Source of the DNA: Tetrahymena elliotti 4EA
Lineage: Eukaryota > Ciliophora > Oligohymenophorea > Hymenostomatida > Tetrahymenidae
Assembly: GCA_000231825.2 (NCBI GenBank)
Contig: JH720295.1
Span: 314,721 to 364,497 of the forward strand
Direction of reading: 5' to 3'
Length of the DNA: 49,777 nucleotides
The position numbers and the translations under genes are program-made. Below, one piece after another: positions 1 to 14,000 of this stretch (position 1 is the stretch's first letter; the number at the start of each line of letters is the position of its first letter). The notes under the pieces were generated by a model. That model was given only the letters and a program-made list of their open reading frames with translations, was not told where the DNA came from and ran no database searches.

Positions 1-1089
1 TTTTTCTGCTCAATTCCTCAAAATTCCCTGAGCAAAATTTTTCCAACCCTGATTATAAGTAAAAGAATTATTCTATAAATTGAAAATGATGAGATAGCAA
101 ACTAGTGGACCAGAGGCTAAATTAAAGTGAATAAAACCAACATATTAACTAATTATCAATTTTATTCAATTTTAGAAATGATTTTTTTTATTGAAAAAAA
201 TATTATTAAACTTGATTTATTTAAATGTGCATTTTTATATTAGTATTTAAATTATCACTCACATTTTTTCATTTATTTTTATTCTTTGATAACAACTTTT
301 TGCTTGCTTGAAAATATATTTAGAATTAATTAGATATTGATGTAACTTTTTTCATTTAAATTGTTTTTATTTTTAACTTTCTAAATAGAATACTATTCAA
401 ATCTAATTAAGAAGATAAACCAAACCTATTATTTATTATTAATTTGGCCATAAATAATTATTAAAGATATTTAATTTATCCCTTATAAAAAGAATATTAT
501 TTCATATTTTTTTATGTCTATTATTAATAAAAAATGCTTAAATTAATTAATAGCTTTCATACTGAATTTTTCTTGTAGTAAATCTTCTAATATTTTATGT
601 TATAATCATTCTAATAATAATTGAAATGCTTTTATAATTGAGGAAAAGATAATAAATAATTTGAATGAATATATATATATATATATATGTATAGTACCCT
701 AGGGTACTGCCTATTCGGCTACATACAGTTTTACAGTTTACAGTTTAAATTAGTTTCTTAGAATTTTTTTTGTTAAGGTTAAGCTAGGCATAAATTTACA
801 GACAATACATTGAATTATAAAGATTAATTACAAAAATAAATATTTAATAAACTGTTAAATTAGATATTAATTTAGTTAAATATTATTTTTTAAAAGAACA
901 CTTTTTAATTAGATAATTTGGTTATCTATTTTTTTTTTATTATTACTTTATTTTTTGTTATAATTGGTTAACTGTGAATATGTTTATTTTTAGTTATATT
1001 TTGTTATTAAAATGGAATATTTGATGAACAATTTTTTATTTGGAGATAAATTTGTTGCAAAATATTTACAAAAAATTAGAAAATTATGT
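1..1089. other. intergenic, 3' of the first receptor gene
   Basis: No coding frame could be supported here on either strand, even allowing TAA and TAG as Gln. The stretch is A+T-rich with an (AT)n tract and a small palindrome at about 671-708. The nearest gene ends at 1090 on the minus strand, so this is its 3' flank and possibly part of the spacer to a further gene beyond the window edge. Confidence 0.6.
671..708. repeat. (AT)n tract followed by a 16-bp perfect palindrome
   Basis: Positions 671-688 are an uninterrupted AT dinucleotide run. Positions 693-708 read AGTACCCTAGGGTACT, identical to its reverse complement. The G+C content of the palindrome stands out against the flanks. No function is assigned; it could be a protein-binding site or chance. 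Confidence 0.6.
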
Positions 1090-4000
1090 TCAAAAATTGT
1101 AAAGAATTGATAGGAATTCTTAAGCTTCAGATATGTTTACTTCTCTCTTAAGCAAAGATAATTTAGATATAAGCTAGTTTTCATCCTTGAAGGGTTCATA
1201 AATCCAGAAAGGGTAGTTGTATTCTTAATTACTATTATTGTTTTAAATTGAAGGAGTATTTTTTAAGTGATAAACAATAGGTCTTTCATACTTGATTTTT
1301 TGTTATAACTTTTTAAATTTTTTGTGAAAATTGAAATTTTGTTTTTCTGAATCTTGGGAAAAAAGTAGAATAACTTTTTAAATATCACTTTTTATTCTTA
1401 TTGAAGTATTTTCGAATGGTTTTTAATTTAATAGAAAGTATTGTTTCATTTATAAAATATCATGTTTTTTCAATTCGTAAACAAAATTTATAGATTGTAA
1501 CAAGGCCTCCTGCCAAGAAATTTATTTTTTAGTTTGATCTTCAAATATTATTTTTTAGATGTCTTTGAAAGAACTAATAAGAAAGTTAATATGGTCAGAG
1601 CTATTTATTACAGTAAGAGGCATAAAAACATCAATTTCTGAATGATAAATGAGTATTTAAATTCTATCATTATCTCTAAATAAACTAGATTTCTAAATAG
1701 CTTATAAGCATGACTCCACATTAGAATTAGATTTACATGTATCTAATTGAAGTAATATGGTTATATCTATTGTAGTTTTTAAGTTGTTTAAAATATTTCT
1801 TTCTTCATTAAATATAATTTCTTTTAGCTATTAATTATTAATAATACATAGAAGCTAGTTTAGGTGATAGACAATTTTTTTTCTTTAAGCGGGACTATAG
1901 TAATTACCTTCTTCTAAGCTTTAAGTTAATAGTTCAATTGCTTAGAATAGATTTTTCTTTTATTATTCAATTAATCCTAACAAAAGAAGTTATCTACTCT
2001 TTTACGTTTAAGAGATTTATAACTTTGTATTTAATGAACTAAATTTAAATTCATTATTAAAACTTTCTGAATCTTTAGTAAAGTTGATAAGATTATTTAC
2101 TTTATCAATTAATTTGTCAATGAAATAAGTGTTTATTTATTTAGTTAATATGAGTATCTCTATTATTTCTTAGTATAAGAATACTCTAAATGTCTAAGAA
2201 AAATTAGATTGATTATTTTCAACAAATTTTAAAACAATTTAAAATGTGTTCAAAGATTCTTTAAATAATTAGTGCATTTGATAAAAACAGACATATTACT
2301 TAGTCTTACATACAAGGCTTTATAAACTTTAAGATTGTTCATTCATATCGCTATAATAATATTTTAGTGCTTATTATTTAAGACAAAATGCTTTTGATAG
2401 GACTCTCTTTGAAAATATTAAAATTTATTTTTCTTAACTGTTTGATTTATCTAAAATTTTACAATTAACAAGATTTTAGTAATCAGTCCCTATTGATTCT
2501 AAACTCAGTTAAATAGCTGATTCAAAATATTCTAATGCAATAGAATAGTTCTAATTTAAAAGAGAGATAATACCTAGATTGTAATAACATCTACCTAATC
2601 CTATTTAGTTTTTAAGTTTCTAAAATGTTGATTTTGCTGTGCTAAAATGAAAGAGACATTTAGTAAAATCCTGCTAATTTTAATTTTAAGCATCTATTGA
2701 ATAATTAATTAGACTTTCTAAATCTTGAAAAACCTATTTAATAATTTTCATTTCTAAAAATAAAGGTTTAAGATCTTACAAGATTTAATTCTTATTTTAT
2801 AATTTCTTATTATTAAAGTCATCATTTTGATCATAACTTTTTTCAGTTACTGATCTTGTGGCACTGAGATTCAATTACTAATTATCCTTATTTATACTAT
2901 TACTATACTCTAAATGGCATTGAGAAGTTTCTTTAATTGTTTCTTACATGTTACTAAAATTAGCAGCCTATTCTTAATTTTGAATTAATGGTGATAGAGA
3001 AATCATTTTTATTAGTCTTGATTCAGATCTTAATTAGGGGGAATCTTATCTTTTTTTAAACAAACTATCTTATAATTTTGCTTGTTGAAATGAATTTGAA
3101 AATATTTTGCTATTAAATTTTGATGATATTGAATTTTAAAATTAAATTGGTAAGCCATCGTATTTCTAAAATTATTCTAAACTATTATTTCTATTTGTTT
3201 TCATAGATACTTCTTATGGAGAGTAATTATCCTAAAGGAAAGAATTCGTTTTGTTGCAATTAGATTGAGCTTGTCTCAATATTTTTTTTGAATTTTGATT
3301 TAACTTTTTCAGCTTAATTTAATTTGTAGGTTTATTTTATTTTTTTAAATTCTATTATGTTAATTATTCTTCATAACTTTTTTTCAAAAATAAAGTTAAT
3401 AGTCTGATAGGATTTTAAATTTGAAAAATTAAAAAATGGCCATAATTAATGAGGAAAATAATAATTAGAACACTCATTAGAGCAAATTAAGTAATCAAAA
3501 AACTCCTAAATATTTTAGTATCAAACAGATTAAATAATTTTAGTTAATCACTGTTGTCTGTTATAACTCTAGCTACCATCAATATTGCTTATGAATAAGG
3601 ATATTAATTATTTAGTCCTTTTAGCTTGCTCTGTACAGGAAATATAATACTGATTCTTTAATTAATTAAAATATTATTTAAAATTAAAAAATTATTATTT
3701 ATTGTTAGATAAAAAGAAAAAGGACAATATATAAATTTATTTTTAAAGTAAAATAAAAATAAAACCATATTCCTTCACTTAAAAAAGCTAAAAAATAAAG
3801 CATAAAAATAAGGGAAGGAACTTTCCCTAATCCTCTAAAAAAAATACTAATTATAATATGAAAATAATGATGATAAGAGAGGAAGGATTTAAGGTATTTA
3901 TTTTGATATTTTGAAATAAAAATCATTGGTTATTTTACTAATTTCTGATTTATTGATATAAAAACTATTGAGAAAAACAAATAAAATTTACTCTTTCTAT

Positions 4001-5608
4001 CCAAATCTTTCCCATTTTTGATAAAGCTAGTCCATATTTTATTTTTTTTCTATAGAATAGTTACCCGTTTTAATGAACTTAACAGTTTGATTTATTTATC
4101 TTGAAAGTTATAGCTTTTAAGATTAGCAAAAATCCATTTATTCTTTAGAGCTGTTGCAAAATTAATTAATATTGAAGAACTCTACATCAATCCATGTGAT
4201 TTTGGTATTAAAAAGATGCAAAGGATGATAAAATATCTATTTATTAATATTAAGAGTAGATAAAAATTTTATTAATTTACTAAAATAAAATAATATACTG
4301 AATTTTAAAATTCATGAAACAGAACTGAGTAAGAGTTTTAGCTTATTTAAGTACTGTATAGTTACATCAAGTTTTACATTACAAAAATAATAGTTTGAAC
4401 TGAATAAAAAGAAGAATCTTTCATGATTTTAGTGGCTAGATTCATCTATAAAGTTCCTGAAAGTGAGTCATTATATGGTTCATAAATAAATATACCTTGA
4501 TGAATAATATAAAAAGTTACTTTATATGAAAAAAGATGAAATTTTAGTATTTTCATGTTTAAATATATCTTACCCTCATTTTATTAAGCATAAGTATACC
4601 AAAATCTACATCTAGGATCATATGGTTCTATATATCCATATCCATAGCAAGTATTATATACAGATAATGTGTAATTATATAAGCTATTATTTAAATAATG
4701 TTTTATGTATGTGCTTTATTATTCATTTTAATCAATATTACACAGAAGGAGTTTGTGTTTTTATAGATGTTTTATCTGAATTATGAAAATTTGTGATTTA
4801 GATTAATCCATTCTTTTATGATGATATATAAGCAGACCCAGTGTAAAAAGATAAATCTTCATTCTAATATTAGTTAAAAATAAAATGATATTTTTTATTT
4901 TGTCATTAAAAAATTACCATTTTAATGAAATATTGTTGTTCTTCTGAAAGTAAATCATATTTGAAAACAGTTCTAACAAAATAAAGTTAAGCATAAAAAA
5001 TGCTTTCATTTATTTAATCGTATATATATTTAGGGCATTCGCCAAACATGAACTCTCGAAAGGAGCAATATGAATACATCGTTTTGTGATTATCTTTTAG
5101 AAATATATAGATTAAATATGAGTTTAATTTAAGTTAAAATGATACATATCATTTATTGAGATTGGTATTTTTGCTGAAGTCCCTTCCTTACTACTGAATG
5201 CACCAATAACTATTTGAATCAAATTAATCATTATTAATACTCTTCTTCTACTTGTAATGAAACTAAAAAGTATCTTACTTAATTAAAGCTATACTCCAAT
5301 AAAATCTACTATGAATACACAGAATTAAATAGAATCTACTTCTATGTTTTATCAATCCATTTTATATTATCTTACTCCCTTTTTTATTAAAATTTTAGTC
5401 AAATTTTACTGAAATAATTATTGATAATCAATGATAATAATGGTGCGATAAAAGTTTATTTTTCTATTGATGTATCAGTATGAATCCTATTTTACCATTA
5501 ATTTAGAGCATTCCATAAAATATTATAAAATACTGTTAAAACAAATCCTACACCTACTATGATAGGTAGAGATACTGTTATAATTAACCTAAAAACTAAA
5601 TGCTTCAT
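1090..5608 (-). CDS. Cache-domain transmembrane receptor with TPR and vWA-like cytoplasmic regions (copy 1)
   Basis: Nine exons: 5496-5608, 5279-5378, 5146-5209, 4918-5093, 4742-4863, 4574-4683, 4299-4495, 3992-4236, 1090-3655. Introns are GT-AG and the spliced frame closes at 1231 codons ending in TGA. Exon 1 is a hydrophobic anchor (LTV...LPIIVGVGFVL). Exons 2-8 form the extracellular part; exon 6 carries IEPYDPRCRFWYTYA, the signature of double-Cache sensor domains. Exon 9 starts outside the membrane, crosses it near 3430-3500, then has a Gln/Lys-rich linker, a TPR-like segment (GLGRCYYNLG...YSIALEYFESAI, about 2520-2640), and a C-terminal vWA-like fold (DITILLQLD...NDRIQILIYHSEIDVFMP, about 1610-1790). 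I read the frame through the last 700 bases without an internal stop. Copy 1 keeps D-T-C-K-S at the place of a vWA metal site. It likely senses an external small molecule. The family call is firm; ligand and output are unknown. Confidence 0.85.
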
Positions 5609-6035
5609 AATTTATTCTCAAATTATGTTTTATGATATTTTAGTATCAATTAAACATGAAAACATTACTTTAATTAAATTCATGTTAGTTAGTTAGTAAG
5701 TACTATTATTTCCTCTTAACTCAATATATACTTTTAGTATGATAATTAAAATTGATGGTACTTCTTTTAATTAATATAGTCAATAGATAAATAAGAACTG
5801 ATTCATTTAAATAAACATATACTTTATTTTCTCAAATACAAATATTTACTAAAATTCATATTTGTCTAATCGATTTTTTTATTTAAGAGTATAAAATCCT
5901 AAAAGAATTAAACAAAAATTAATTTGAGTAGATTATTAGGAATAGCAGTATTATTAATTAAATAAAATTCAGATTTTAATACTGTAATTAAAATTTTTTG
6001 TGAATGAAAGAATGTAATCTGTTTTTCTGATTGTT
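5609..6035. other. intergenic spacer between receptor copies 1 and 2
   Basis: This 427-bp A+T-rich spacer separates the start of copy 1 from the TGA of copy 2. It must hold the copy-1 promoter and the copy-2 3' end. No motif stands out. The copy 2-3 spacer is almost the same length (430 bp), as expected for tandem duplication. Confidence 0.6.
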
Positions 6036-9000
6036 TCAAGAATTATTTAGAATGGCCAAAAATTCTAACTCATCATTAGAATTTTCTTCTTATATTGATT
6101 GAGTCAAATTTTGAATAAATTGATTTTCACAATAAAATATTTAGTAAATCACATCAGAGAAAAAATTATTTTAATTATTTTTTTGAGATGATGGATAGTT
6201 TTTTAAGTGATAAATTATTGGCTTTGAGTAATTTAAAAATTCTTGTTATATTTTAAATTGCTATTATTATTGTGATATTATTTCTTCATCTTTTGAAAAA
6301 AGTAAAATGATTTTTTTATTATTATTTTGCAGAATATTTTATAAAATAAAACCTTTATCACAAGTAAAACTGGAGTTTGAAAGATTATTTTTTTCTATAC
6401 TTTGTTTAATATATGCTAAATCGAATTATTTAAGTTCATAGATTAAACTAAGAGATTAAAAAATGGCTTCTTGCCAATTTAATTATTATTTTTGCAGCTC
6501 TTCTAGCTAAATATTCATTGTTTCAATATCTTTTAATGAGTTAATTATTAAATTCCATTCATAGTTGCTTTTGATGTTAATATATGGCATAAATGTATAA
6601 AAATCTGAGTGATATATTATTATTTAAATTCTATCTTTTCTTTTAAGTAAATTCGCTTCTTATATTGCTTTCAAACAAGTTTCCACCTTTGAATATTATT
6701 TGTAATAATCTAGCTATATTAGAAATATAAGATCAAATTATTTGTTTTATTATTTGAAAAGGTATTTTTCTTCATCTTCTAAAATTGTTTAAAACCCAAG
6801 ATAATTACTAGTTTAAATCAATTATTAAAAGTGATAAATAACTTTTTTTCTTAAACTTGGATTGTAATGAATTCCTTCCTCTAAACTTTATGTGAAAAGT
6901 TAAATTGCTTCCAAATTATTTCTTTTAAATTATTCTAATAAACCATAAAGGAAAAGTTGTCTACTTTTTTGGATTTGGCTTATTTGTTTTTTAAGATCAA
7001 ATTTTTTTTCACTAAAATAAATTTGACAGTAGTTTTTTTTTTCATCACCTTGAGCTTTTAACCATAATTCATTTACAAATGAATCTTAAAGATAATTGCA
7101 ATTATTACTTATTATTTATTCAACTTTACTAAATAATTTATTTATTATTTTGTTATGTACATTGTTATAAGTGTTCAAAAAAATAAATATTTCTATTATT
7201 TCTTAATACAAAAATATTTGAAACATTTCTGAGTAACTTTTTTAATTATTTTCAACAAAATTTAAAACAATCTGAAATGATTTTAAAGATTATTTTAATA
7301 GCTAAACACCTGCATTAGAATATGTTTATTGATCAAATAGTAAATTTAATTTTAATTATCTGATTTTAGATTTATTATATCCATCCTGCTGGTTTTAGAA
7401 ATAGTAATATTACTTGAGAGCTTATTATTTCAAGCAATATGCTTTACAAAATACTCTTTTTGATAGAATCAAGATTTAATCTTAAGAAGTACTTTTTTAG
7501 TTTGATGCTAATATTTTGAAATTAGTTAAATTATGATAGTCTATTCCTAAAGCTTGTACACTGAGAAAAATAGCAGACTCAAAATATTCTTCAGCTAGAC
7601 TAAAGTCTTTATTAAGAAGAGATACTATCCCTAAATTAAAATAACATCTACCTAAACCAATTTAATTCTTAAGTTATTAAAAAGTAGATTTTGCCATACT
7701 AAAATGAAAGAGAGTTTTGGTCGAATTTTAGGAATTTAGATTTTAAGCATCAATAGAATAATTTATCAATTTTTCAAGATCTTAAAAGACCTCTTTGATG
7801 ATTTTCATTTCTAGAAATAATGGTTTAAGTCCTTTCAAAATTTGGTTTGAATCCTCTTACTTCTTTTTTAGCTCATACTCTAAGACAGAATTATTGTATT
7901 TAGAATTTGTAGATCTAAAATTGCTCATATTTAATGACATATTATTTCTATTTACTGAGAAACTTTGCTCTAGAAACTCAGAATTCTTTTGATTTTGGTT
8001 GGATTATATACTAATTTCTTTTATTCTTTACGAACTTAAAGAATTTTTTTTTACAGAAGCAAAATTAGTGTCTTTCATTGTTAGAAGATCTGCTTTTATA
8101 TTACTGGTTTCCTTTTCAAGTTGAAATGGATTCTTAGATGCATCAGTAAAAAGTTATAGTCTCCTACTTTACACATTAAAATTGTCAAAATTTTATTAAT
8201 ACATAGGAGAATTATCTTCTCTACATAATTAAATATTACTTTAATCAAAATACTTCTAAATTTATGGCTAATTATTTTATTCATTTAAAAGATACCTCTA
8301 TATCAAGTTTTATTTAAAATGGCTTTTTTTGGTAATACTGTTCTTATTTAAGGATTTATAATTTTTATCTACTTATTTCTTTTTCATTTATTATTATAAT
8401 GATTGTTGTTGCTGTTATTATTATTATTTTGATTAACTTGTATCTGTCTTAATCTAACATGTTAACTGTTATTAATAGCTTTTAGTTAAAAATAAAGTGA
8501 GAAGGTCAATAGGATTAGAAATCTGATAAACTATAAAAAACCCATAATTAGTTATAAAAATTATAATTAATGAGCTAAGTACACCAAATTCAACTAATAA
8601 CAAAATTTTAATCATGTTTATATTTAGAAGGTTAAATAATTTTAGTTGATCACTATTATCTGTTATTACTCTAGCTATCATTAAAATTGCAAAAGAATAA
8701 GGATACTAGTTATTAAGCCCTTAAATTTAGCTCTGAATTGGAAATATTATGCTAACCCTTTTTATTAATTATATTATTCATTAAAAATTTTATTCTTTAA
8801 TAAGCAAGGCTAATTTTTATTTTAAATTCCCCCAAAAGGATCAAAAACACTTATTAAATAATGCCTTCAATTATTTTTCAATTATTTGGGGTCAAAAAAT
8901 ATATTATCCTCATAACAGAACAGATTGTCAATTAAAAAGATTGATTGAATTTCGAAGGAAGTAAATTAATAAAAATAATTTGTTGCCTTTTAAAAAAATA

Positions 9001-10652
9001 ATTGAAAAGATTTACTATTTTTATCCAAATCTCTCCCAACGTTGATACATTTATTGTAGATTTTATTATTTTTCAATAGAATAATTTCCTGTTTTAATGA
9101 ATTAAACTGTTTGATTTATTTATTATGAAAGCTCCTATTTTTATTAAATGCAAAGCTACATATGATCTAAAGAATCACTACAAATTTAGTTTATATTAAA
9201 AAATTCAACATCTTTCCATGATACTTGCTCATAATAAACAAGTAAAGGGTGATAGGAAACCTAATTATTCAATATAGAATATAGTAAATTTTATGTTATA
9301 ATCAATTAAATTAATATTATGAATATTTGTTTTACCGTTGTATTAAATTCATGAAATAGTACAGAATAAGAATTTTGGCTTAAAAATGAATTTTATAAAC
9401 TTGCTAGATTCTACATTAAAAAATTAATTGAGTTTACTGAATAAAATTAAGAATCTCTATCAATTCTAGAAGATAGACTTAATGTTAAAATTCCTGTTGT
9501 GGCCTCATTATATGGCTAAAAAATGAAAATCCCTTTTCATGTTAAAAATAAAAAATATTTTAATTAAAAGATTTAAAAATTTTAAACTAAAACCTGGATT
9601 TTGTTCTGCATACTAATACCAAAATCTACATCTTGCATCATAAGGTTCAATAAAGTTATTTCCATTACATATTTGGTAGCTTGCTTCAGTGTAATTGTAA
9701 GGACTAAAAATAATTAAAAATAAGTTTTTTTAGAAAATTATTTTTCAATTTAGATAAATACGCAGATGGAGATACTAGTTATAATGATGTTGTATCTGAA
9801 TTGTAAGTACTACTAATCTATATTACCCTACTATTTTGAGTAGTTAAAAATATTGCTGCACTGTAAAAGGATAAGTCTTAATTCTTAAATTAATTTATAA
9901 AAGATAATTGGTTTTTTTTTAGATTTTCCCTTATTTAATGTATTTAAGTTACCATTTTTATAAAAAATTATTGTTCAGGACTTAAGAGGTCAAATTTAAA
10001 TACTGTTCTAACAAAATAGAGTTAAACATAGAAATAGCTTTCATCTATTTGATCATAAATATTTTATGGACATTGATTGAAAGAAAACTCTCTATATGAG
10101 CAATAAGAATAGGTTGTTTTAGAATTACCTATTTTATTATATTAAATAATCAAACATTTATGAGTCTGTAACACAATTTTACATTAAATTAAACCAGATT
10201 AATATTTATCTAGCAGCCCTTTCATGACAATCATATGCAATTTTAACTTTTTGTAGTATTTAAACCCATTAAAATATATTAGTTATTCTATCAAGATGGA
10301 ACAAAACAAAAGAAGGATACTTAATTAAAGCTGTATTCGAATAAAATCTATTAGGAATAAATAGAATTATAAAGTATTTATTCTTATGTTTAATTAACCC
10401 ATTTACTACTTTCATCCTACCTTTATTATGATAGTTATTTAAATTATTAACACTTCTCCATAAAATAATGATTGTTAAAAATGATTATGTTCAACTAAAA
10501 TGATCTATGTTATATTTCAATTTAAATTATAATATGTACCATTAATAAAGAGCATTCCATAAAAGATTGTAAAATATAGTTAAAACAACTCCAACCCCAA
10601 TAATAATAGGTAAAGATACTGTTAAAATCAATCTTAAAATCAAACGTTTCAT
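6036..10652 (-). CDS. Cache-domain transmembrane receptor with TPR and vWA-like cytoplasmic regions (copy 2)
   Basis: Exons: 10540-10652, 10321-10420, 10183-10246, 9953-10128, 9762-9883, 9594-9703, 9336-9532, 9016-9260, 6036-8757; 1283 codons with the stop. The start is the ATG of MKRLILRLILTVSLPIIIG, aligned with the other three copies. Exon 6 reads C-N-G-N-N-F then IEPYDARCRFWYQYA. The second membrane segment lies at about 8540-8605, after MIARVITDNSDQLKLFNL. Just inside the membrane there is a polyglutamine-rich linker encoded by CAA, CAG, TAA and TAG (about 8391-8475), longer than in the sister genes. The TPR-like block is IGLGRCYFNLGIVSLLNKD. The vWA-like region reads DLIFLIQLDYYKQ then KDRIQIIIYHSDF. 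The protein ends EFLAILNNS, matching copies 3 and 4. This is the longest of the four (1282 aa). Confidence 0.86.
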
Positions 10653-11082
10653 ACTTGTTACTTACTATACTTTTACTCCACTCTCTATTTATTTTTAATT
10701 AATGATTTGAATATATTTACAATTACATCGCATAAAATCTTATTCTTTACATTTACTCAAGTAATCGTTTTTTTATTTACTTTAGGTTATTTGCTCAAAA
10801 TAAAACAAAATTTAATAATCGAAGTTGTATGTAGCATCTATATTTATTTTAATAATAACTGTAAAAAATTAGTAAATTTAACAACTAAAATAAAAAATAT
10901 AAATACCAAGCACAAATAATTAGAAATTTATTAATTATAAAATTAAAATATGGCACAAAAATAATTTTAAATGAACTACAGTAAACTTATTAATAAATAA
11001 ATAATTAATTTTTAAGTAATTGACTAAAAATAAATTAATTTTAATGAGTTTTTTGTTAAATGAAATAATTGAATAGTGAGTT
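10653..11082. other. intergenic spacer between receptor copies 2 and 3
   Basis: 430 bp, A+T-rich. A short plus-strand reading frame at 10707-10919 has no paralog and no recognisable features and was not accepted as a gene. The spacer should contain the copy-2 promoter. Confidence 0.55.
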
Positions 11083-14000
11083 TCAAGAGTTGTTAAGTAC
11101 AGCTAAAAACTCCTATTCTTCATTTGAATTATGCTCATTCCTTAAATATTTTAAGTTTTGGATGAGTTGATTTTCATCGTAAAACTATTCATAAACAACT
11201 TTTGAAGAATTAAAATATTACTTATCAGTTTGATTAATAGCATATTCTTTCAAATGATAAACAATTGGCTTTTAGTTCAAGATAAATTTTTAATTTATTT
11301 TTACAATTTAATTATTTTAAATTTGTTAATCAGTGTTTTAATCTTTAGAAAAAAGTAAAATTACTTTTTTATTTTCATTTTGAAATATCTTTGTTAAAAT
11401 GTCTTTATTATTATTTAGTTAATTTTTATTTTTTTAAATATTTTGTTTAACAATTTCTAAGTTAAATTAATTGATCTCATAAAGTTAGTTAAGAGTTTAT
11501 ATAATTGCATCTTTCCAATTCAGTTGTTATTTTTCATTTTAAACAATTATTTTTTCTATTTCTTTTAAAGAATTAATAACTAAACTCCATTTAAAAGTAT
11601 TATTTATTATAGTAAATGGCATAAAAATATCTAAATCTGAATGATAAATAATTATTTAAATTCTATCTTTCTCTTTAAGTATATTAGCTTCTTACATAGC
11701 CTTTAGCCAGTTTTCAACAGTAGGATTCTATCTATAAAAATTTAATTAGATTAGTACAACTAAATCCAAATTTATACTTTATTACTTAAATAGAGTATAG
11801 TCTTCCTAATCTAGTATTTGTTAAAAGGGGATATTTGTTATATTCTTGAATAATTAAGCTAGGTGGAAGGCTACTTTTTTTCTTAAAATTGGATTGTAAT
11901 GAATCCCCTCCTCAATGCTTTAAGTATAATATTAAATTGCTTGAGAGTTATTATTTTTAAATTATTCCACAAGCCCTAATAAAAAAAATTATTTACTTTT
12001 TTAGATCTGTATTAATTATATATTCAACTCAATTTTATTTTCAATTATAAAGACCAAACTTTTGTTTTTTCTTTCTTCATGCAATGTTTTATACAATATT
12101 TCTTTTACTATCTAGTCATGACAAAAATTATTCAAAATATTTTCAACTTTTTTAAAAAACTTATTGATTTGCTTGTTGTTATTTTTATTTGGACTCAAAA
12201 AAATTAAAATTTCTGTCATTTCCTAAAATAAAAATATTTTAAATTTTTCTGAGTAGCTTTTTGAATTATTTTCAACAAAGTTTAAAACAATCTGAAATGA
12301 TTCTAAAGATTATTTCAATAGCTAAATAATTTCATAAGAATGCATCTATTAGGGTACTTTTAAGTTTATTATTTTATTTTTTTTGCTAGATAAATAGCCT
12401 TCATTTAGTATTTAATCAAAATTGTAGTAAGAATTTAGAGCTTTTTATTTCAAACAATATGCTTTAGAAAATATTCTTTTTGATAAAATCAAGATTTAGT
12501 TCTCATTATTTTTTTCTTTAATTATGGTTACTTTGTGGTTAACTATATTTTAATAATCTATCCCTAATGTTTGTATAGTGAGAAAAATTGCAGATTCAAA
12601 ATATTCTTCAGCTAGACTATAATCTTTATTAAGAAGAGAAATAATTCCTAAATTAAAATAACATCTACCTAAACCAATTTGATTCTTAAGTTATTAAAAA
12701 GTTGATTTTGCTAGACTAAAATGAAAAAGAGTTTTAGTAGAGTTTTAGGAATTTAGATTTTGAGCATCAATAGAATAATTTATCAATTTTTCAAGATCTT
12801 AAAAAACCTCTTTGATGATTTTCATTTCTAGAAATAATGGTTTCAGCCCTTTCAAAATTTGATTTGAATCCTCTTACTTCTTTTAGCTAAGCTAATATTC
12901 CTATTCAGAATTAGTAGATCTTTACATTTTCCCTTTAATATTGCTTGTATTTAATGAGATATTATTTTTGTTTGCTGAAAAGCTTTGCCTTAGATACCCT
13001 GAATTCTTTTAAATTATATTCGCGTGTTAGCTGTTTTCATTTATTTTTTCTGAACTTTATTGAATTTTTTTTATTGAAATAGTAGAAGAATCTTTTATTA
13101 AGTTTAATTCTGATTTTTGATGACTTACTCGCTGAACAGTCAAAAAATTATTTTGGCTTTTAGATTAATCAGCGAAATACTGTATTTGTTTGCTTTAAAG
13201 ATTAGACATAATACAATTTTATGATAAGTCTGGAGAATATTCTTCTTTAGAAATTTAAGCATGGCTCTAATCAATCATTTTTTAGGTTTATGTTTACTTG
13301 GAATATTCGTTTTAGATAAATTGCTGAAACAAATTCTATTTACAGCTATTTCTTTTTTAATTATTTTAAACATTTTAAGGTTTTGGGGATTTCTTTTGCT
13401 ATTTTTTATTTATTTATTTTTTTACAAAGCTTAAATTACTTTATTTAACATTAATGTGAGACGTTAATTGGTCTTAATAGCTTTTAGTTAAAAATAGAGT
13501 AAGAAGGTCTAGAGGATTAGAAATCTGATAAACTAAAAAAAACCCATAATTAATTATAAAAATTAAAATCAATGAACTAAGGATAGCAAATTCAACTAAT
13601 AAATACACTTCTATCATGTTAGTATTTATTAGATTAAATAATTTCAGTTGATCACTATTATCTGTTATTACTCTAGCTATCATTAAAATTGCAAAAGAAT
13701 AAGGATGTTAGTTGTTCAGTCCCTTAATTTTGCTCTAAATTGGAAAAACTATGCTCATTCTTTTTATCAAATTTACAAAAAATATTTAATTATTATTCAC
13801 AATCAAAATATGCAAAAAATCAAATTCAATAAATTCAATGGGAGTGAATGGATCCCATAAAAGAAAGTTCCATCCATTTTTAAAAATTTACTAAATAAAA
13901 TTTTTTAATTTAATCAAAGATAGTTTCCCTATTTTCCCTCCCTCTATTTATTATTTACTTAATGAATGAATTAAATTAGAATTTATTTGTTTGCAGAAAA

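Noticed and set aside
8472..8681. Standard-code minus-strand ORF MIARVITDNSDQ..., and its partner at 13474-13683
   Set aside because: Not independent genes: each is an internal part of exon 9 of receptor copies 2 and 3, bounded by TAA/TAG that are Gln codons here.
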